This document shows, piece by piece, positions 58,626 to 64,000 of a stretch of DNA of 64,000 bases (within the stretch, counting starts at the first letter, position 1; every line of letters starts with the position of its first letter). Under the pieces are notes generated by a model that was not told where the DNA came from, did not search any database, and was given only the letters and a program-made list of their open reading frames with translations. This stretch comes from Rhododendron vialii (taxonomy: Eukaryota > Streptophyta > Magnoliopsida > Ericales > Ericaceae): positions 4,501,501 through 4,565,500 of the forward strand of contig NC_080568.1 of the NCBI RefSeq assembly GCF_030253575.1, given 5' to 3'. Position numbers and translations under genes: made by a program.

Positions 58626-61600
58626 ATGGGAGACGCCGGCTTCATAAGGTTTCCGACCTGTTTGGACCCGAGAGCAGAAGAGTTCCGTCCGTTCAATCAA
58701 GTCACCTTGTTCCAACCCCACCCCCACCAAATTTATTACCCTTACCCGCAGCAGCCAATCGCCGACCTCCACCTCACCCCCTTCTCCGACTTTACCAACA
58801 CTACCAACGTCGCACCCTTCTACGCGCCCCAGGCGCACGTTAGCCTCCCGCCGTTGCCCCCGCCGCTCCCGCCGCCGTCCCCCGCGCCGACGAGGACTCT
58901 GCTCCTGAGCTCCGTCCCGACCGACGTCAGCGAGTCCGACGTCAGGCGGGACTTGGAGATTTTCGGAGACGTTCGTGCCGTTCAGATGGAGAGGGTGCGG
59001 GACGGGATCGTGACTGTCCATTTCTACGACGTCAGGAGCTCGCAGAGGTCGGCGGCGGAGATACGGGGGCAGCACATGAGGCAGCAGGGAAGGCTTAGGG
59101 TTTATTACGACGCCGTTTTGGCGAGGAATTCGAGTGGTGAGTTCGGCGGTGGTGGCGAGGTGTGGGAACCGGTGCCGGTGGCGGCGCCGGTGGGGCCGGG
59201 GGTGGTGGGGGGCCACGCGGTGTGGGCCCAGTTTAAGGTGCCGGTGGGGGTGGGTGGGGTTCCTGATGGGGTTAATCAGGGGACGATTGTGGTGTTCAAT
59301 TTGGACGAGGGGGTGAACACTGCTAGGCTCAAAGAGATTTTTGAAGCGTTTGGTAATTATTTGATCAATCTTTTTGCAGTGTTTCCTCTTCATTTGCATG
59401 CATTCAGATACTATCAAAAAGTCCAGGAATTCTATTTTAGAACGCAATTCGGGACGCAACTGTATTCGGGGCATTTGATGCATGTGGGTCTATGTGCATC
59501 CAACTTCTTTAGGCACCGTTGTGTCGGAAATTGCGATTCTTCTCGCATAGTTGTGTCGGAAAATGTGTTTTATGGTCGTGGCTCTTAGCATTGCTCGAGA
59601 TAGAAGTGGAATTAGTCATTTAGGTGTCCCGTTCCGCTAAAGTTCTTATTTGTTTGTCGTCGTTGTTTTCATTACCTGGGTTTTTTTTAATAACTCATAT
59701 ATTTGGGTCAACTACGCAATTCAATTTTCGTGTGTTTCTGCGTTTCGAGTCTGTTTTTTGATTGCATGTGGTTAATTTTCAGGTCCGGTGAAGGAACTGA
59801 GAGAGACGCCGATGAAGCGGCAGCAGCGTTTCATTGAATTCTACGACGTCAGGCACGCATCGAGAGCCCTCGCCCAAATGAACGGCAAAGAAATCAACGG
59901 CAAAGAAATTGTCATCGAATTCAGCCGCCCCGGCGGCCACATCAAGAAATTCGCTAATAAATCCGGCCAAACCCGCACCCTCAAAACCTTCCATTCCCCT
60001 CCCCGTTACTCCAAACCCAATCCCCGCCCCTTTCCATCCCCGCTGCCACCGCCACCACTGTCGTTTCCGCTTAAAATTCACAGCGGTGGCAGCCCGAACG
60101 TGCCGCCCCGTTGCTACAATTCTCAAACCCAATTGAAATCGAAGAAAGTTGGTGGGTGCAAAGGGATGAGTAATGGGTTCATTGTGAACGAAAGTGAAGG
60201 GTGTTTTAAGAGTAATAGTACTAATAGTAAGGGTAGTGGGAAGAAGAATTCGAGGAAGGGTGAGAGTAATGGAAGTGGGGGTGGAACGAGTAATAATACG
60301 GAGAAGCAAGTGGAGATTAGAAAGGTGAGTGGTAGTAGGATGTTTTTGAAGGGGAGGCAAGGGGGGAAGGGCTGTTTGGATACGAGGTTTTTGATAAACG
60401 AAGAAGGGGTTTCGGAGACGGATTGCAGGGATTCGAGGACGACGGTCATGATCAAGAACATACCCAATAAGTACAGGTTATGGTTCTCTCACTTCTCTCT
60501 CTCTCTCTCTCTCGTTTGTCTGCTGAAATTTGATTTTGGTTTTTGGTAGTAATATATTTTGACTGGAAAAATGCTACTTTGAAAATGAAAAACGTATCAA
60601 CACACATACGTTTGGGTTTTGAGAAGGTTTTTGTAGAGTAATGAGTGGGAAGAGAATAGTAGAAAAGATTTATTGGAGATCGTGTCTAGGAGTTTTGAGA
60701 CCCGAAAATGATCAAGTCCGACCGGAATGATCTGATGCATGTGAGTTTCACACGATTATTTCACCTACATTTGTGCACTTTTTTCGAAATGAACATTTGT
60801 GCACTTTTGACACAAGGTGTATGTGGCTGTTCGATAAATTTGCACTTTTGTCCAAATAAAATTACTTTGAATTTTGAGGCAATGTGGATTACTTCTGAAA
60901 GTAAATAGAAGAGTAAGAATATATTTTCTAGGGAAAATATTTAGATTTGTCGTGGGAGATTGTGTTATAATTAATTGTTATTACCATTCTATACAATCCA
61001 TCTTTTATTAAACAATTTATTAAGTCTTCATTTTTTTATGTACCAGTCTTGTAAATCACTTGTAAACCATAGGACTGTTTGGGAATTCGCATAACGCGAG
61101 AATATCGAGACATGGTATTTGGCAAACATAAGTTTTCTACGGAAAAAAATCATCTATCGTTGTGCGATTGTCGATTTTTTTTACAAATTGTAAGCTCCAG
61201 TTGTGATTATTTTAGGTTGAAATAAAAGGACCACAAACTGCCCCCTTTTTTATGCGGGAATTTCTTGGTATTGTACTATTGTTCATTTATTTTCTTTCAT
61301 ATTTGACTAGTCGTGTAGAGTTTTCACAATTTAAATGACAACTTATTAGAAAAAACCATTGCTAAAAGCTGTTTTGGTTATTGTGTCATTTTGTCCACAC
61401 AAAAAAATGGCACGATAAATGGCGCGATTACTTAACAAGACTGCTATGTCGTTTTCGCATAACCACTTTTCTCCGCTTCGCATATCATTGCAACACTTTC
61501 AGGTTCAGTAACAAGTTTTACGAAAACTAATAAATTTGACGCAGACTTTGGCTCTCTAAGAATGACATTGTCGATATTTAGTGTATTGAATTTCTTTTCA

Positions 61601-64000
61601 AGGACCACAAAATGACTTTGTTGTAGTAATTTTTTTTATAGAAATTTGTCCGTACGTATTTCGCGTGTATCTTGTTTGATGTATAGTTTTTGTCTAGGCA
61701 TGAGTTCTTTGAAAACTTAGGTTTGATTATTTGGTCTGGCTGCAATAGAGTAATTTCTTGTGAATTTCTTAGCCTTGGCGTGGCAGCGTGGATAACTTTG
61801 CTTTTGGCCAAATCAACGAGGAGATGGTGGACACTGGATGCTTAATGCGGGGGACCCATTACATGTATTCGTAAATTAACAAGAAATACCATCCTCGTAT
61901 AATAATAACACATTTTTTAGGGGATCTTTCTTCACGACTTTTACAAACAAAACAAAAATGTAGCAGAAATATTGCTATAATTGGGAGATGTGCGGTGACC
62001 TGGGCGATTGCATCCCCTCAGTCCACCTCTATTAGTCGAGATGGGCGTAAGCACCTCTATTAGTCGAGATGGGCGTAAGCTGACTGAACACTATCCGTAA
62101 AAAAAAAAAAAAAAGAAAGGAAAAGAACTTTGGGTATGAGACATTATACTATTTGATTGATGTTTTCAAAAGATGAAATGAAAAATTGACCTAGTTTTGT
62201 GGGTGGGTTGCAGTCAGAAGCTACTGCTGAACATGCTGGACAACCACTGCATTCACTGCAACGAGAATATCGCCGACGGCGGCCCCTTGTCTTCCTACGA
62301 TTTTCTGTACCTCCCCATTGATTTCGTGTGCGTGATCTTCTATTCCCCCTCTTGCCTCTTTTTTATTTTATTTTATTCTTTGTTATTATAATACTTTAAT
62401 GCTCTTAAATTACTAATTAATTAACTTTTTAAATTATTTGGTGGGTTATTTATTTATTTATTTATTATTAAAACAGCAACAAGTGTAATGTTGGATATGG
62501 GTTTGTGAACATGACATCGCCGGAGGCAACATTGAGACTTTACAAGGCCTTTCACCATCAAAATTGGGTAGTCTTCAATTCCAAGAAAATTTGCGAAGTC
62601 ACCTATGCCAGATTGCAGGTATTTTATTACTACAGTATATTTTCTGCATGCATTTTATTACTACTATGTCTTTATTCATGCGAAATACTCCTTCCGTTCT
62701 GATTCGTTTATCCAATGAAATTGGACAATTAATTTGGGACATGTATGAGTCAAACAGAGGACAAACAAATACGGACAGAGGGAGTAACATGAAAATAATA
62801 TAATGATGATCACGTTTGGGTATATCATATATATGTTTGTTGTGTCGTGTAGTTCTATTTGACATCCACCGCATCATTTGTTGGTCTCCACTTTACACAT
62901 ATTTAATGTTATGGTGACCACATTATATATCAGATTTTTGAAGATGAGAGTTGAGTTGTCGCAAGTGGCATCAATGCACTTGTGACATCTCAGCCACGGT
63001 CACCAGCATTAGCTGCATGTCACGCCAAATACTGTTGCACTTGTGACATCTTAGACACGGTCACACAACATTCGTTGTCATGCCATATAATGTACTTTAA
63101 ATGTGGTGTATGTTTTTGCTCATCTATAAGATGATTGCATTGAACTTTAGCATTGTGTTAGGGTGAGTTCATTTATTGACTAAACGGTTCTTTCGGTATT
63201 TAGATAAAAAAATACTCACTATTCTAGACAACTCATCCCTTAACATTATTTTTTGGTATTTTTGGTTGAACAAGTGGTCTTTTGGCATAACTCTGAAGAC
63301 GAAAAAAAAAAAAATAACGTGAACTCACTCTTATTTCATACGCTTACACGTTTGGCTAAACATACTATACTGGGAGGATGCGTTTCTTAATTTTGCGTAG
63401 GAAATAGACATGAATCATGCGTAATCAAATATCTGGAAGCACATTTACCTATTCTATCACTTATCAATGCAAAGACAAATTTTCCACTGAACTTTGCATA
63501 CAAAATTGCCTTATTTATTTCGAACAAAATTTGAAGTGTTTAGAGAGGGTAAATCTTTTCTTTATGAATTTGGTAAATTTTATATTGTGCACACAGAGAA
63601 AATATTTTGTTAAAAAAATTGACATGTATGCGCAAAGACAGGAAAGAGTGCTTACATAGATTTACCCAAAAAAAAAAAAAAAATTAGAAGAGTGAAACAA
63701 CACCCAAACATTTACCCCTCTTATTTCATAGTATCACATTAGAATTTTTCTACGGAAATGATTTTAATTTGCACCTTTTATCCCTCTTACATTCCTTTTT
63801 TCCCCTTCATGTAAATTGTGCATACGTGAAAAATGTATCATTCAGAAGATTTTGATAATTTTGCGTGATTAAAAACAAACAAAGGAGCATAGAAAGATAA
63901 AATGAGAGTGCGAAAATCAGTTTATGTGTTCTTCTACTATATTACTAATATTGATGGATGTACGTTTATGGAAGGGCGCGGAAGCATTAAAGGAGCACTT
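58626..64000 (+). CDS. TEL1: Terminal-ear1-like / Mei2-like RNA-binding protein, 3' end beyond window
   Basis: Exons 58626-59352, 59783-60476, 62214-62327, 62477-62618 and 63975 onward (cut by the window edge) join in phase. RRM1 spans about residues 89-165 ([33 protein letters not shown]). RRM2 spans about 219-292 ([14 protein letters not shown], then [16 protein letters not shown], split by intron 1). A Gly/Ser/Asn-rich linker follows. The Mei2-type C-terminal RRM begins near 459 ([20 protein letters not shown]) and continues [30 protein letters not shown]. Plant TE1/TEL proteins act in shoot-apical and leaf-initiation control through RNA binding. The start ATG at 58626 is in a good plant context, GCCATGGG. 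The exon 3 donor is GTGCGT at 62328; this choice keeps frame. TEL1 versus TEL2 cannot be decided. Confidence 0.9.
62028..62081. repeat. 28-bp tandem duplication in TEL intron 2
   Basis: CACCTCTATTAGTCGAGATG plus GGCGTAAG occurs twice in direct succession. Confidence 0.85.
62689..62784. mobile_element. Short Stowaway-like MITE in TEL intron 4
   Basis: Left end CTCCTTCCGTTCTGATTCGT and right end AATACGGACAGAGGGAG form inverted repeats flanked by TA on both sides. About 96 bp. Confidence 0.8.

Noticed and set aside
58593..59483. 296-residue minus-strand frame rich in His, Pro and Arg
   Set aside because: Antisense shadow of the GC-rich first exon of the terminal-ear1-like gene.
1..64000. CRISPR arrays, prokaryotic operons, tRNA or rRNA genes
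   Set aside because: Nothing of the sort was found; tRNA-like A/B boxes occur only within SINEs, and the DNA is plant nuclear sequence.

Overview
The window is nuclear DNA of a flowering plant. It is AT-rich, its genes are split by GT-AG introns, and long (CT)n/(GA)n and (TA)n microsatellites and plant MITEs and SINEs are common. The gene families (SDA1, CCT3, terminal-ear1-like, HEN1, KTF1, FAR1/MULE transposase) are plant-typical. A dicot is likely and an asterid possible, but the sequence alone does not fix the species. Exon models below were built by hand from splice sites, reading phase and family resemblance; no search was run.

Layout. (1) 1-10.8 kb is a transposon nest. A Mutator-like element (about 1540-9932) has roughly 790-bp terminal inverted repeats. 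It carries an apparently intact FAR1-type transposase on the minus strand and a small plus-strand gene with an RNase-H1-like hybrid-binding domain and a C-terminal membrane segment. It also holds a captured fragment of the RNA-directed DNA methylation factor KTF1/SPT5L, part of which lies in a fourfold 652-bp tandem array that also includes the transposase tail. Six foldback elements, several bounded by (TA)n, flank it on both sides. (2) 10.8-18.8 kb is mostly non-coding and contains a degenerate piece of the small-RNA methyltransferase gene HEN1 (14596-16773, minus). (3) 18.9-23.9 kb has importin-5-like exons followed in phase by exons of the 20S proteasome alpha-5 subunit that lack the canonical first exon: a candidate chimeric gene. 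(4) 26.8-34.1 kb is a complete 15-exon SDA1 gene (minus). (5) 35.4-42.1 kb is a complete 13-exon CCT3 (TCP1 gamma) gene (minus), with one tRNA-derived SINE in an intron and another just upstream. (6) 42.2-58.6 kb is intergenic and rich in MITEs, SINEs, hAT-type elements and microsatellites. (7) 58.6 kb to the end holds the first five exons of a terminal-ear1-like (Mei2-like) RNA-binding protein gene, cut by the window edge.

The housekeeping genes SDA1 (60S ribosome biogenesis) and CCT3 (cytosolic chaperonin) look functional, and no operon-like logic is expected. The most unusual material is in the Mutator-like element. It has captured part of a gene of the silencing pathway that restrains transposons, amplified it, and placed it so that the transposase frame can splice into it.
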